A stretch of 64,000 nucleotides of DNA from the NCBI RefSeq assembly GCF_900129785.1, contig NZ_FSRC01000002.1:310001-374000 (forward strand). The letters run 5' to 3'. This document shows positions 44,713 to 53,559 of this stretch, piece after piece. Numbering within the stretch: the stretch's first letter is position 1; every line of letters starts with the position of its first letter. The notes under the pieces were generated by a model that worked only from the letters and a program-made list of their open reading frames with translations, had not been told where the DNA came from and made no database searches. The position numbers and the translations under genes were made by a program. This DNA is from Algoriphagus halophilus (lineage in GTDB: Bacteria; Bacteroidota; Bacteroidia; Cytophagales; Cyclobacteriaceae).

Positions 44713-44736
44713 TTTGTACTAATCTTTTTGTACAAA
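44713..44736. promoter_or_regulatory. Inverted repeat before the response regulator gene
   Basis: TTTGTAC at 44713-44719 and GTACAAA at 44730-44736 form a perfect 7-bp inverted repeat with a 10-nt centre, ending 27 nt before the response regulator ATG. Dimeric LuxR/NarL-type regulators bind such sites, so it may mediate autoregulation. I did not find the same sequence before the other genes of the locus. Confidence 0.45.
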
Positions 44737-44763
44737 GCTTACATTATACCCTGAATACCCCAC

Positions 44764-45390
44764 ATGATCAGAATTGCTTTAGCTGATGACCATAAACTAT
44801 TCGCTAAAGGCTTAGAAGGACTTTTAGAGGAATATGACGATTTATTGATTACCGGTCTTTATCCTAATGGAAAAGAGTTGGTAGATGAAATCGCTACAGA
44901 TCTTCCGGATGTGATCCTTACTGACCTGAATATGCCCGTACTCGATGGATTTGGAGTCCTAGAATACGCAAAAAAAAATCACCCCGAGATTAAAGTTGTT
45001 GTATTATCCATGTATGACGAAGAAAAAATCTATAAAAAGTGCATGCATGATGGGGCAGATGCCTTTGTATTAAAAGATGCCGACCCAGATGAATTGGTAT
45101 ACACCATCCATGAAGTATTTGAAGGAAGACACTTACCAAATTTTCAAAGGGTGATCCAGCAAGCCAACCAAAGCTCATTTTTTGATGCTTTCCGAGAAAA
45201 ATTCAAATTATCCAGAAGGGAAGTACAGATTATCAAATTAATCAAAGAAGGACGTCAGAATAAAGAAATTGCAGATGACCTCAGCTTGAGTGTGCAGACT
45301 ATTGAAACCCATAGAAAAAACATACATAGCAAATTACAAGTCTCCTCTAGGATCGAACTAGTCAATAAGGTCCAGGATATGCACTTATAA
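44764..45390 (+). CDS. NarL/FixJ-family response regulator
   Basis: A 208-residue two-component regulator. The receiver domain has the acidic pair D8-D9, the phosphoacceptor D54 in LTDLNMPVLDG and K104 in VLKDAD. The C-terminal LuxR-type helix-turn-helix (about 146-203) contains LSRREVQIIKLIKEGRQNKEIA and SVQTIETHRKNIHSKL. It is presumably phosphorylated by the adjacent kinase. The oxidoreductase gene starts 3 nt after its stop. Confidence 0.94.
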   Translation: MIRIALADDHKLFAKGLEGLLEEYDDLLITGLYPNGKELVDEIATDLPDVILTDLNMPVLDGFGVLEYAKKNHPEIKVVVLSMYDEEKIYKKCMHDGADAFVLKDADPDELVYTIHEVFEGRHLPNFQRVIQQANQSSFFDAFREKFKLSRREVQIIKLIKEGRQNKEIADDLSLSVQTIETHRKNIHSKLQVSSRIELVNKVQDMHL

Positions 45391-45393
45391 ATT

Positions 45394-46440
45394 ATGAACA
45401 CTCCTATCAAAACTGCTATCGTGGGCTATGGCTCAGTTGCGGAAAAAATGCACGCTCCTTTGATTACCGTTTGCCCAGACTTAGAGCTAGTGGCAGTGGT
45501 AGAACGTAAATCCAATAAAAGCAAGGAGAAGTATCCGTCAGTTACTATTTACAGAAGTCTCGAGGAGTTACTGGAAAAAAGCGAGGTAGAATTAGTGGTC
45601 ATCACTACCCCAAACACCTTCCATTTCCCTATGGCCAAACAATGTTTAGAAGCCGGAAAACATGTGGTGATAGACAAACCCGTCACTATTTATTCTCATG
45701 AGGCAGAAGAGCTACTGGAATTAGCAAACAAAACTGGAAAAGTTTGCTCAGTATTTCATAATAGGAGATTTGACGGAGATATCATGACCCTCCAAAAACT
45801 AATTCAAGAAAGGTTACTCGGTGATTTGGTGTATTTGGAATCTCACTTTGACCGATTCAGACCAGAACTTTCAGGTAATTGGAGGGAAGAAGCAGGTCCA
45901 GGAAATGGAATTACTTATGATTTAGGTTCCCATTTGATCGATCAAGTGGTGATGATATTTGGTGCACCCGATAGTATTCAAGCAGATATCCAAAAACAAA
46001 GAAAAGGAGCCATGGCTGATGATCATTTCGACATCGTCATGCATTATGAGAACTTTAAAGCCAGAGTAACCGCCGGTGTTTTGGTCAATGCACCTACTCC
46101 AAAATACCTAATGTTGGGTCAAAATGGCTCTTATTTGAAGTTTGGTATGGACGTACAAGAACAAGCTTTTAAAGAAGGTATCAAGCCAGATGGAAAGGAT
46201 TGGGGTGTAGAACCTGAGGAAAATTGGGGAAAAATATTCCTCAAGTCAGAAACTAAATCTTACCAAAGCGTCCCAGGCGATTATAGAATTTATTACACTA
46301 ATGTAGCTGATGCTATTTTGAAAGGAAATCCACTTAAAGTCACCATCCCTCAGACAATCAGTGTTTTAAAAATGATAGAAGCCTCCTTTCAAAGCTCCAA
46401 AGAACAACGCACTATCTCTAAAGCTGAAGGGAAATGGTAA
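45394..46440 (+). CDS. Gfo/Idh/MocA-family oxidoreductase
   Basis: NAD(P)-dependent dehydrogenase of 348 aa with a Rossmann N-terminus (IVGYGSVAEKMHAP, about 9-22), the EAGKHVVIDKPVT segment containing the catalytic EKP-like lysine (about 88-100) and the family's C-terminal alpha/beta domain (GPGNGITYDLGSHLIDQ). The substrate, probably a sugar or polyol derivative, cannot be told from sequence. Its start 3 nt after the response regulator implies cotranscription with the signalling genes, although a functional link is not required. Confidence 0.9.
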   Translation: MNTPIKTAIVGYGSVAEKMHAPLITVCPDLELVAVVERKSNKSKEKYPSVTIYRSLEELLEKSEVELVVITTPNTFHFPMAKQCLEAGKHVVIDKPVTIYSHEAEELLELANKTGKVCSVFHNRRFDGDIMTLQKLIQERLLGDLVYLESHFDRFRPELSGNWREEAGPGNGITYDLGSHLIDQVVMIFGAPDSIQADIQKQRKGAMADDHFDIVMHYENFKARVTAGVLVNAPTPKYLMLGQNGSYLKFGMDVQEQAFKEGIKPDGKDWGVEPEENWGKIFLKSETKSYQSVPGDYRIYYTNVADAILKGNPLKVTIPQTISVLKMIEASFQSSKEQRTISKAEGKW

Positions 46441-46492
46441 TTTTTTAAGTTTGGCTTCTTCTTGGTGTATTAGGTTAATAAACTAAACCACC

Positions 46493-46936
46493 ATGAATAA
46501 AATATTCTTATTAGCATTTGCCCTATTCGGCTTTATATCGATCTCCAAAGCTCAGGTTGCAGTAGGAGTTAACTTTCAAAGTTCAGATACATTTATCACT
46601 GTCGGAACAAATCCAGACAAGGAGTTTTTCGGAGAAGCAAGACTTGGTATTGGTCATGATATAGGCCTAGAGCTGATGGGCGGATATAATTTTGTTAGAA
46701 AAAGTGAAGTGAATGCCTATGTCGGAGCAGGGTTAGGCCTGTTGGGTCATCATCATAACCATAAGCATCACGAGGACCACAATGACATTTATTTAGCAAT
46801 CCCGGTAGGGGTATTGATCAAGCCATTCAGCAATACTAGGAATTTAGGGTTCCTAGTGGAAGCCGCACCCGTCTTTGCCGACCATTCCCATAGTTATCTT
46901 AGAGGAGGAGTCGGTGTCAAGTATACATTTAGATAA
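46493..46936 (+). CDS. Small outer-membrane-type protein with His-rich loop
   Basis: A 147-residue exported protein: signal peptide about 1-20 (ISISKA before Gln21), then short alternating strands typical of small beta-barrels and a C-terminal strand ending in YTFR. Between two glycine-rich strands is a loop, GHHHNHKHHEDHND (about 85-98), with seven histidines, able to bind Zn, Ni or Cu. No family assigned. A terminator hairpin follows, so it is a single-gene unit. Confidence 0.75.
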   Translation: MNKIFLLAFALFGFISISKAQVAVGVNFQSSDTFITVGTNPDKEFFGEARLGIGHDIGLELMGGYNFVRKSEVNAYVGAGLGLLGHHHNHKHHEDHNDIYLAIPVGVLIKPFSNTRNLGFLVEAAPVFADHSHSYLRGGVGVKYTFR

Positions 46937-46953
46937 ACTAACCAACTCATTTT

Positions 46954-46987
46954 AAGGCCATCTTACCCAAGTAATGATGGCCTTTTT
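46954..46987 (+). terminator. Terminator of the His-rich loop protein gene
   Basis: AAGGCCATC (46954-46962) and GATGGCCTT (46976-46984) form a 9-bp stem followed by TTT, 17 nt after the stop. Confidence 0.75.
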
Positions 46988-47062
46988 CAATTTGTAACAA
47001 GAGAATACTAGTTTTTAGAGATTTAGAACTTTTTTAGGTTCATAGATATCAATATGTTTCTT

Positions 47063-47070
47063 TATTTTTG
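47063..47070 (+). promoter_or_regulatory. Promoter -7 box of glyS
   Basis: TATTTTTG matches TAnnTTTG and ends 5 nt before the ATG of the glycyl-tRNA synthetase gene. Confidence 0.55.
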
Positions 47071-47075
47071 CGCCC

Positions 47076-48542
47076 ATGGCAAAAACAGCAACTCCGGCGG
47101 AAAACGCCCAATTGAAAGATATTATTTCCCATGCCAAAGAGTATGGTTTTGTTTACCCTAGTTCTGAGATTTATGACGGGCTTCAGGCAGTCTATGATTA
47201 TGGTGCATATGGGGTAGAATTAAAGAATAACTTGAAAAGACTTTGGTGGGAAACCATGACCAGAGTCCAAGATAATATTGTAGGGATCGATGCAGCTATT
47301 TTTATGCATCCTACCACTTGGAAGGCTTCAGGTCACGTGGATTCATTCAATGATCCAATGATCGATAACAAGGACTCCAAAAAACGATATAGAGCGGATG
47401 TGTTGATCGAGGAGCATGCTGCTACGTTTGAAAGAGCGGGTGACATCGAAAAAGCCAATTCATTAACTGGAGCATTAGCAAGAATGCTAGAAGCAGAAGA
47501 CTTGGCCGGTGTAAGGGATTTGATCATCAATGAAGACATTAAATGTCCTATTTCCGGAACCTCCAACTGGACGGATGTACGTCAATTTAATTTGATGTTC
47601 TCTACTCAGGTAGGTTCTGTAGCAGAAGATGCCTCTACCATTTACCTGCGCCCTGAAACTGCCCAAGGGATTTTTGTCAACTTCCTGAATGTGCAGAAAA
47701 CAGCCAGAATGAAAGTTCCTTTTGGAATCGCCCAAATAGGTAAAGCTTTCAGAAATGAGATTGTTGCTCGCCAGTTCATCTTCAGAATGCGTGAATTCGA
47801 ACAAATGGAAATGCAATTTTTCGTGCGACCTGGTACTGAATTGGATTGGTACAAGCAATGGGCGGAAATGAGAATGAAATGGCATTTGGCTCTTGGAACT
47901 CCTGAAGATAAGTTGAGAAAGCATGACCATGAAAAATTGGCTCACTATGCTAATGCTGCCATGGATATTGAATATGAATTCCCATTTGGATTTAAAGAGG
48001 TGGAAGGGATTCACTCTAGAACTGATTTTGATTTGAAATCCCATCAGGAATTTTCTAAAAAGAAACAGCAATACTTTGATCCGGAAGTCAATCAAAATTA
48101 CATTCCTTATGTAATTGAGACTTCAATCGGAGCAGATAGATTATTCTTACTGACACTTTGCAACGCATACACCGAAGAAAAGACTGAAGAGAAAAGTAGA
48201 ACCTATTTGAAATTGCATCCTGCTATTGCGCCAGTAAAAGCAGCCATTCTTCCTATTACTAAAAAGGATGGCCTTCCTGAAAAAGGGAAGGAAATCGTGG
48301 AATTGCTGAAGTATGATTTCAATATCATTTATGAAGAAGCAGCTTCCATTGGTAAGCGTTATACAAGACAGGATTTAATCGGAACACCTTTCTGTATTGC
48401 TGTGGATCACCAGACCTTAGAAGACAATACAGTGACTATCCGTCATCGAGACACTACAGAACAAGAGCGAGTGCCAATAGCAGAACTTCATGGAAGAATC
48501 GCTGAAGCTACCAGCTTTAGAAGAGTATTTGAAAAGCTGTAA
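47076..48542 (+). CDS. glyS: Glycine-tRNA ligase (dimeric type)
   Basis: Class II alpha2-type glycyl-tRNA synthetase, 488 aa, charging tRNA-Gly. RPETAQGIFVNFLNV (about 192-206) and motif 2 in IGKAFRNEIVARQFIFRMREFEQME (parts; about 219-243), motif 3 with ETSIGADRLFL, and a C-terminal anticodon-binding domain (APVKAAILPI onward) are clear. This is the eukaryote/archaea-like homodimeric form, common in Bacteroidota, not the alpha2beta2 form. Gene symbol follows common usage for that group. Confidence 0.96.
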   Translation: MAKTATPAENAQLKDIISHAKEYGFVYPSSEIYDGLQAVYDYGAYGVELKNNLKRLWWETMTRVQDNIVGIDAAIFMHPTTWKASGHVDSFNDPMIDNKDSKKRYRADVLIEEHAATFERAGDIEKANSLTGALARMLEAEDLAGVRDLIINEDIKCPISGTSNWTDVRQFNLMFSTQVGSVAEDASTIYLRPETAQGIFVNFLNVQKTARMKVPFGIAQIGKAFRNEIVARQFIFRMREFEQMEMQFFVRPGTELDWYKQWAEMRMKWHLALGTPEDKLRKHDHEKLAHYANAAMDIEYEFPFGFKEVEGIHSRTDFDLKSHQEFSKKKQQYFDPEVNQNYIPYVIETSIGADRLFLLTLCNAYTEEKTEEKSRTYLKLHPAIAPVKAAILPITKKDGLPEKGKEIVELLKYDFNIIYEEAASIGKRYTRQDLIGTPFCIAVDHQTLEDNTVTIRHRDTTEQERVPIAELHGRIAEATSFRRVFEKL

Positions 48543-48556
48543 TTAGAAATAAAATC

Positions 48557-48592
48557 AAAAAAACCTCTGAGAGTAATTTCAGAGGTTTTTTT
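48557..48592. terminator. Bidirectional terminator between glyS and a lipoprotein gene
   Basis: AAAAAAACCTCTGA and TCAGAGGTTTTTTT form a 14-bp stem with an 8-nt loop between convergent genes. Confidence 0.85.
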
Positions 48593-48613
48593 ATTAAAGA
48601 TTATTAATCGAAC

Positions 48614-49471
48614 TCAGCTTGCGGAAGTGCAAACTTGAACATCTAGATGGATCACATAATAACGGTCACCATTTGTATCAATAACTAAGTCTGTACCTTT
48701 ATTTAATGATTGGCCTGGAGTCGGTCTTCCTCCTGTTGGCAATAATCCATCCGCATAGCTAGACCATTTTACAGATTCTGATTCTCCTTCTTTTAAGGAA
48801 TAGCTTGAATCAAAATTAATTGTTATTGTCCCTGCATTTTCATCATAAACTGCAGTACCTATCACATTATTTTTTTGATAAACATTCTGAGTTGTTGGTC
48901 CTTCAATGTCAAATGCATACCACCAAGCGTTATTATTTCCATTACCTTGTGCAGGTTCTGTTTCGCCAATTGTATTTCCTACATATCCAGTTTCATATTC
49001 ACAGGACACATTACAATCCTCAACTTCAACAGTAAACTCAACATTTTGAACTCCTCCTTGACCAGCTACTTTCCATCTAAACAAATAAGTGCCAACCTCA
49101 TACCCTGATAAATTTCCAGAAGCACCTGAAGAAGCCTGAGATTGTTGGAAAACCTGTACCCATTCATCATTTACAAATTCCTGAACTTGGACAGTGCGAT
49201 TTCCTGTAAAACCTGTACCTCCAAAAGTGAATAAAATATCATCACCAAGGCAAACGTTTTCAGTGTAAGTCAAAATAAAGTCTCCACTTTCAGAAACCAT
49301 AGCATTCTCAAATCTTGTAGTTTCATATGGACTCAACGTGAATCCCGACTGATCTGATTTAGCCAAGGTATTGGTCAGATCTTCATTTTCATAGGTAGCC
49401 ATTTGGCTACAGGCTCCTAAGAGCAACGCCGAGATCACTAACCCCAGCAGTTTTGTTGTAAAAATTTTCAT
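48614..49471 (-). CDS. Uncharacterised lipoprotein (285 aa)
   Basis: Signal peptide with lipobox LLLGAC gives a lipidated Cys near residue 21. The mature part is beta-rich: an N-terminal region resembling an Ig-like or PKD-type domain (about 55-150, FTFGGTGFTGNRTVQV, GTYLFRWKVAG), then a Cys-bounded second domain (about 152-285) rich in Gly, Asn and Thr. Six cysteines may form disulfides. No catalytic motif is visible. Probably a surface- or periplasm-facing protein; substrate or partner unknown. Confidence 0.75.
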   Translation of the reverse strand: MKIFTTKLLGLVISALLLGACSQMATYENEDLTNTLAKSDQSGFTLSPYETTRFENAMVSESGDFILTYTENVCLGDDILFTFGGTGFTGNRTVQVQEFVNDEWVQVFQQSQASSGASGNLSGYEVGTYLFRWKVAGQGGVQNVEFTVEVEDCNVSCEYETGYVGNTIGETEPAQGNGNNNAWWYAFDIEGPTTQNVYQKNNVIGTAVYDENAGTITINFDSSYSLKEGESESVKWSSYADGLLPTGGRPTPGQSLNKGTDLVIDTNGDRYYVIHLDVQVCTSAS

Positions 49472-49627
49472 AGAATGGTAAAGGGTTTTTAAATATTTGA
49501 CTTAAATTTAAATGTATTTCAAATACAAAAAAAAGCCATTCATAATATTTTTAGAAAAATATTTATATGCTATTCAATATTGTTCAAAAAAGCTTCATCC
49601 AATGAATAATTGTATCTTGCTAGCCAT

Positions 49628-51103
49628 ATGAATAGGAAAGCCATAATCATTGGTTCAGGGATCGCAGGCATCGCTTCATCCATTCGCCTAGCATTAAAAG
49701 GATACACCGTAGAGGTATTCGAGTCCAATTCTTACCCTGGAGGAAAACTTTCAAAAATTGATCTAGGAGAATACCGATTTGATGCTGGTCCTTCCCTTTT
49801 TACTTTACCAGAACAAGTAGAAGAATTATTTCATTTGGCCGAGAAAGACCCAAAGGAACACTTTGACTACCTCAAGCTTCCAGTCACCTGTCATTACTTT
49901 TGGGAAGATGGGAAAAAGTTGAAAGCATACGCTGACCTAGACTTATTTGCTGAGGAGGTAAATCAGCAACTGGGCGAGCCAAAGTCCCATATCAAAGAGG
50001 CTTTGATTAACTCCTCCTATATCTACGATCATTTGGCTCCACTTTTTATGCACAAGTCCCTACACGATTGGAAAACATGGACCAACCAGGATGCAATGAA
50101 GGCTTATCTAAAAATGGGTAAACTGGGCATCTTCTCCACCATGAATGAAGCCAACGAAAAGCAATTTGACAATCCTAAACTCATTCAATTATTCAATAGG
50201 TACGCCACCTACAATGGATCCAACCCCTACGAAACCCCTGCTACGCTAAATATTATCCCTCATTTAGAATTTAATATCGGAGCCTTTTTTCCGAAAAAAG
50301 GCATGCATGACATTACTAACAGCTTATTTCAGTTATCCTTGGACCTTGGAGTTACTTACACTTTCAATCAAAAAGTGGATGAAATTATTGTAGAAGAAGG
50401 AAAAGCTACAGGGGTTATCCTTGCAGACAATAAAAAAATAGAGGCGGAGATCGTAGTCAATAACATGGATATGGTCAATGCATATAAGACCATTTTAAAA
50501 AAACAAAAGCAACCAAAACTCCTTTTAAATCAACCTAAATCTAGTTCAGCATTAATTTTTTATTGGGGTATCAAGCGCAAGTTCGAAGATTTGGATCTCC
50601 ATAATATTTTCTTCTCTGATAATTATTTGGAGGAATTTGACCATATTTTTAAAAAAGGAAGGATTTACCATGACCCAACTGTCTACATCAATATCACCTC
50701 CCTATACAAACCTGATGACGCCCCTGAAGGCTGCATGAATTGGTTTACAATGATTAATGTCCCCAATAATCAAGGCCAGGATTGGGACCAATTAATTTTG
50801 GAATCCAAAAAGAATATTATCCATAAACTCAATAGAATTTTAAAAACAGATATAGAGCCTTTAATTGAGGTAGAAGAAATTCTGGATCCAAGAACGATCG
50901 AGTTGAAGACCTCCTCAGCCCAGGGAGCGCTTTATGGAAACTCTTCAAACAATAAGTTCTCCGCATTTTTAAGGCATGCAAACTATTCCTCCAAAATCCA
51001 AAACCTATATTTCTGCGGTGGATCTGTCCATCCTGGAGGAGGTATCCCGCTTTGTTTGCTTTCTGCCAAAATTATGTCAGATATGATCCCGGATTCGGTT
51101 TAA
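49628..51103 (+). CDS. Carotenoid desaturase (CrtI/CrtD family)
   Basis: FAD-dependent phytoene-desaturase-family enzyme, 491 aa. The dinucleotide-binding motif IIGSGIAGIASSIRLALKG is at residues 5-23, YPGGKLSKIDLGEYRFDAGPS follows (parts), and the C-terminal FAD motif GGSVHPGGGIPLCLLSAKI is present. In Bacteroidota such genes encode either phytoene desaturase CrtI or the 1-hydroxycarotenoid 3,4-desaturase CrtD; I cannot decide between them and no other crt gene is adjacent. The start is the ATG at 49628; an in-frame TTG six codons earlier is less likely. Its stop overlaps the convergent recX by 4 bp. Confidence 0.88.
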   Translation: MNRKAIIIGSGIAGIASSIRLALKGYTVEVFESNSYPGGKLSKIDLGEYRFDAGPSLFTLPEQVEELFHLAEKDPKEHFDYLKLPVTCHYFWEDGKKLKAYADLDLFAEEVNQQLGEPKSHIKEALINSSYIYDHLAPLFMHKSLHDWKTWTNQDAMKAYLKMGKLGIFSTMNEANEKQFDNPKLIQLFNRYATYNGSNPYETPATLNIIPHLEFNIGAFFPKKGMHDITNSLFQLSLDLGVTYTFNQKVDEIIVEEGKATGVILADNKKIEAEIVVNNMDMVNAYKTILKKQKQPKLLLNQPKSSSALIFYWGIKRKFEDLDLHNIFFSDNYLEEFDHIFKKGRIYHDPTVYINITSLYKPDDAPEGCMNWFTMINVPNNQGQDWDQLILESKKNIIHKLNRILKTDIEPLIEVEEILDPRTIELKTSSAQGALYGNSSNNKFSAFLRHANYSSKIQNLYFCGGSVHPGGGIPLCLLSAKIMSDMIPDSV

Positions 51104-51609
51104 CCACCCATATTTGACTCCTCAACCGCTTCCTTGATCAAATCCATTTCAAAACCTTTGGAAAATAAGTACTGGATGACTTTAAACTTCTTTTTATAAG
51201 GGTCCGACTCTTTGATTCTTCCCCAATGTTTCTCCACTTGAGATAATAAGGTATCGTAATATTCATAGGGATCAATTTCAGAAAGTCCCTTTTTTATCAA
51301 GTTTTCCGGAATCTGGCGCATCTTCAATTCTTGCCTTATCCTTCCCCTACCCCATTTTTTCAGCCTGAATTTACCTCGAGAGAAAGTCCTTGCAAAGCGC
51401 TCCTCATCTATAAATTTCTCCTCTATCAAATAGGTAATTAATTCATCAGAATCCTCTTCTTTGATCCCCTTTTCGTAAAGTTTCCGCTTGGTTTCCCAAA
51501 TACAACGTTCCTGATAGGCACAAAAAGTAGATAGCTTTTCTTTCGCTTCCTCTAGAGACCAAGACTTTTTTATTGACTGTTCTGAGTTATTTTTTCGCCA
51601 GACGGACAT
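51100..51609 (-). CDS. recX: Regulatory protein RecX
   Basis: RecA-modulating protein made of repeated three-helix bundles, 169 aa. Recognisable segments are CAYQERCIWETKRKLYEKG, LIEEKFIDEERFARTFSRGKF and WGRGRIRQELKMRQIP, the central RecX core. It ends 4 bp inside the convergent desaturase gene. RecA itself is not in this window. Confidence 0.88.
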   Translation of the reverse strand: MSVWRKNNSEQSIKKSWSLEEAKEKLSTFCAYQERCIWETKRKLYEKGIKEEDSDELITYLIEEKFIDEERFARTFSRGKFRLKKWGRGRIRQELKMRQIPENLIKKGLSEIDPYEYYDTLLSQVEKHWGRIKESDPYKKKFKVIQYLFSKGFEMDLIKEAVEESNMGG

Positions 51610-51683
51610 TTTCTTTAATTTTAAGCCAAATTACCCTTGAATTAGATTCTTTCAAATCTTAATTAGATAAACAACCCACAACC

Positions 51684-52445
51684 ATGCGTAAGAAAATTGT
51701 AGCCGGCAACTGGAAAATGAATATGACTTTTGAAGAAGGTCAAATTCTGACTTCTGAGATTGTCAACATGTATAAAGACGAAAACATCAAGGATGTTGTA
51801 GCGATCTTGAATCCTCCATTCCCACATATTTTTCCAGTTAAGAAATTGGTAGGCGATGTGGCAGGAGTTAAGATAGGAGCTCAAAATTGTTCTGATAAAG
51901 AATCTGGAGCATTTACCGGTGAAGTATCTGCTAAAATCCTGGCTTCATTTGGAGTAGAATATGTCATCATTGGTCATAGTGAAAGAAGAGAATACTTCCA
52001 TGAAGGAAACGAACTGCTAGCTGTCAAAGTAAAAGAAGCTTTGGCCCATGGGTTAAAACCTATTTTCTGCTGTGGCGAATCCTTGGATATCAGAACTGCC
52101 GGAACACATGAGCCGAATGTAAAATTTCAGCTAACTGAAAGCCTTTTTGACTTGAGCCCAGAAGATTTTAGCAAAGTGGTGATTGCCTATGAACCTATCT
52201 GGGCAATTGGAACCGGAAAAACAGCCACTGCTGAGCAGGCACAGGAAATGCATGCTGCTCTTAGAAGACATATTGCCAGCAAATACGGTAAAGACATCGC
52301 TGCTGAAACCTCTATTTTGTATGGTGGAAGTTGCAACCCTAAGAATGCACAAGAAATATTCTCCAAGGAAGATGTGGATGGTGGATTGATCGGCGGAGCC
52401 TCTCTGAAATCAAGAGACTTTATGGACATCATCAAATCATTCTAA
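51684..52445 (+). CDS. tpiA: Triosephosphate isomerase
   Basis: Glycolytic interconversion of dihydroxyacetone phosphate and glyceraldehyde 3-phosphate. RKKIVAGNWKMNMT at the N-terminus includes the catalytic Lys; HSERR (about 97-101) holds the catalytic His; YEPIWAIGTGKTA (about 169-181) the catalytic Glu and loop 6; GGSCNPKNA and GGLIGGASL bind phosphate. 253 aa. prmA follows after 7 nt. Confidence 0.97.
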   Translation: MRKKIVAGNWKMNMTFEEGQILTSEIVNMYKDENIKDVVAILNPPFPHIFPVKKLVGDVAGVKIGAQNCSDKESGAFTGEVSAKILASFGVEYVIIGHSERREYFHEGNELLAVKVKEALAHGLKPIFCCGESLDIRTAGTHEPNVKFQLTESLFDLSPEDFSKVVIAYEPIWAIGTGKTATAEQAQEMHAALRRHIASKYGKDIAAETSILYGGSCNPKNAQEIFSKEDVDGGLIGGASLKSRDFMDIIKSF

Positions 52446-52452
52446 TTTAGAA

Positions 52453-53280
52453 ATGGATTACCTGGAATTAAAAATCACTTGCCTGGAAGATTTCCGGGAA
52501 ATCCTAATTGCAGAATTAGCTGAGATAGGCTTTGATTCCTTTTTGGAAACAGAAGAAGGAGTGGATGCTTATGCACCAGAACAAGAATTTGACCGGGAGG
52601 CTTTTTTGGAATTAATCGAAAAATATAAGCTTCCCGCTCAAATTTCCTGGCATGAAAGTAAAATGCCAAAAGTCAACTGGAATGAGGAATGGGAAAAAAA
52701 TTATGATCCTATAGAAGTAGATGATCTTGTTTTTGTAAGAGCTTCGTTCCACGACCCAGCCCCAGGGTTTCAATACGAAATTGTCATCAACCCCAAAATG
52801 TCATTTGGTACTGGGCACCATGCTACCACCTACCAAATGTTAAAGCATCAAGCCGAGATTGACCACAAAGGAAAACGCGTATTGGACGTGGGTTCAGGAA
52901 CTGGAATCTTAGCAATTATGGCTCATTTGCTGGAAGCGCAAGAAATAGAAGCCTTTGATATTGATGAATGGTGTGTGGAAAATGGCAATGAGAATTTCGA
53001 TTTAAATGGTCTTTCTACCAGAATGGATATTGGAACCATTCGAGAGGTAAATCCACAGGGGAAATTCGATATTATTTTAGCCAACATCAATAAAAACATC
53101 CTATTGGACGAAATGGAGATCTATGCTGAGTTATTAGATTCCAAAGGATTTCTTTTGCTGAGCGGATTCTATACGGAAGACATTGAAGATTTACTGGAAT
53201 GTGCCGCTCCTTTAGGTCTCAGCCTCTACAAGAAAAACAGCAAAGACAATTGGGCTGCATTAATATTGCAAAAAGACTAA
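52453..53280 (+). CDS. prmA: Ribosomal protein L11 methyltransferase
   Basis: SAM-dependent trimethylation of L11. MSFGTGHHATTYQML (about 116-130) and DVGSGTGILAIMA (about 143-155) are the family signatures, with ILANINKNI (about 215-223) as the catalytic motif IV. 275 aa. Likely cotranscribed with tpiA upstream and the 62-residue protein downstream, which starts 1 nt after its stop. Confidence 0.95.
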   Translation: MDYLELKITCLEDFREILIAELAEIGFDSFLETEEGVDAYAPEQEFDREAFLELIEKYKLPAQISWHESKMPKVNWNEEWEKNYDPIEVDDLVFVRASFHDPAPGFQYEIVINPKMSFGTGHHATTYQMLKHQAEIDHKGKRVLDVGSGTGILAIMAHLLEAQEIEAFDIDEWCVENGNENFDLNGLSTRMDIGTIREVNPQGKFDIILANINKNILLDEMEIYAELLDSKGFLLLSGFYTEDIEDLLECAAPLGLSLYKKNSKDNWAALILQKD

Positions 53281-53281
53281 T

Positions 53282-53470
53282 ATGAATGAACTGATTATTT
53301 ATGCAGTTGTATTCGCCGCATTAATAGGCCATTGCTTATTAGCAGGCAAAATGTATCGTACTGTGCATCAGGATTCAGGCCTAACATTGAGAGAGAAAAA
53401 TGACTGGAAATTGAAAGCACTCATATTTCCGGGTTATTTTTGGTTTCAATACAAAAAGAGTAAAGCTTAA
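53282..53470 (+). CDS. Uncharacterised small membrane protein (62 aa)
   Basis: One N-terminal helix (about 4-22) and an amphipathic, aromatic C-terminus (LIFPGYFWFQYKKSKA). It begins 1 nt after prmA, which supports a real, cotranscribed gene. No family recognised. Confidence 0.65.
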   Translation: MNELIIYAVVFAALIGHCLLAGKMYRTVHQDSGLTLREKNDWKLKALIFPGYFWFQYKKSKA

Positions 53471-53559
53471 GGCAATTTCTCTTTTTTAGAACTTTTTTAT
53501 CGAATTATCGGATTAAGTTAGATTCACTTCTACCTTTTATTAAACCCAAGTATCAAACC

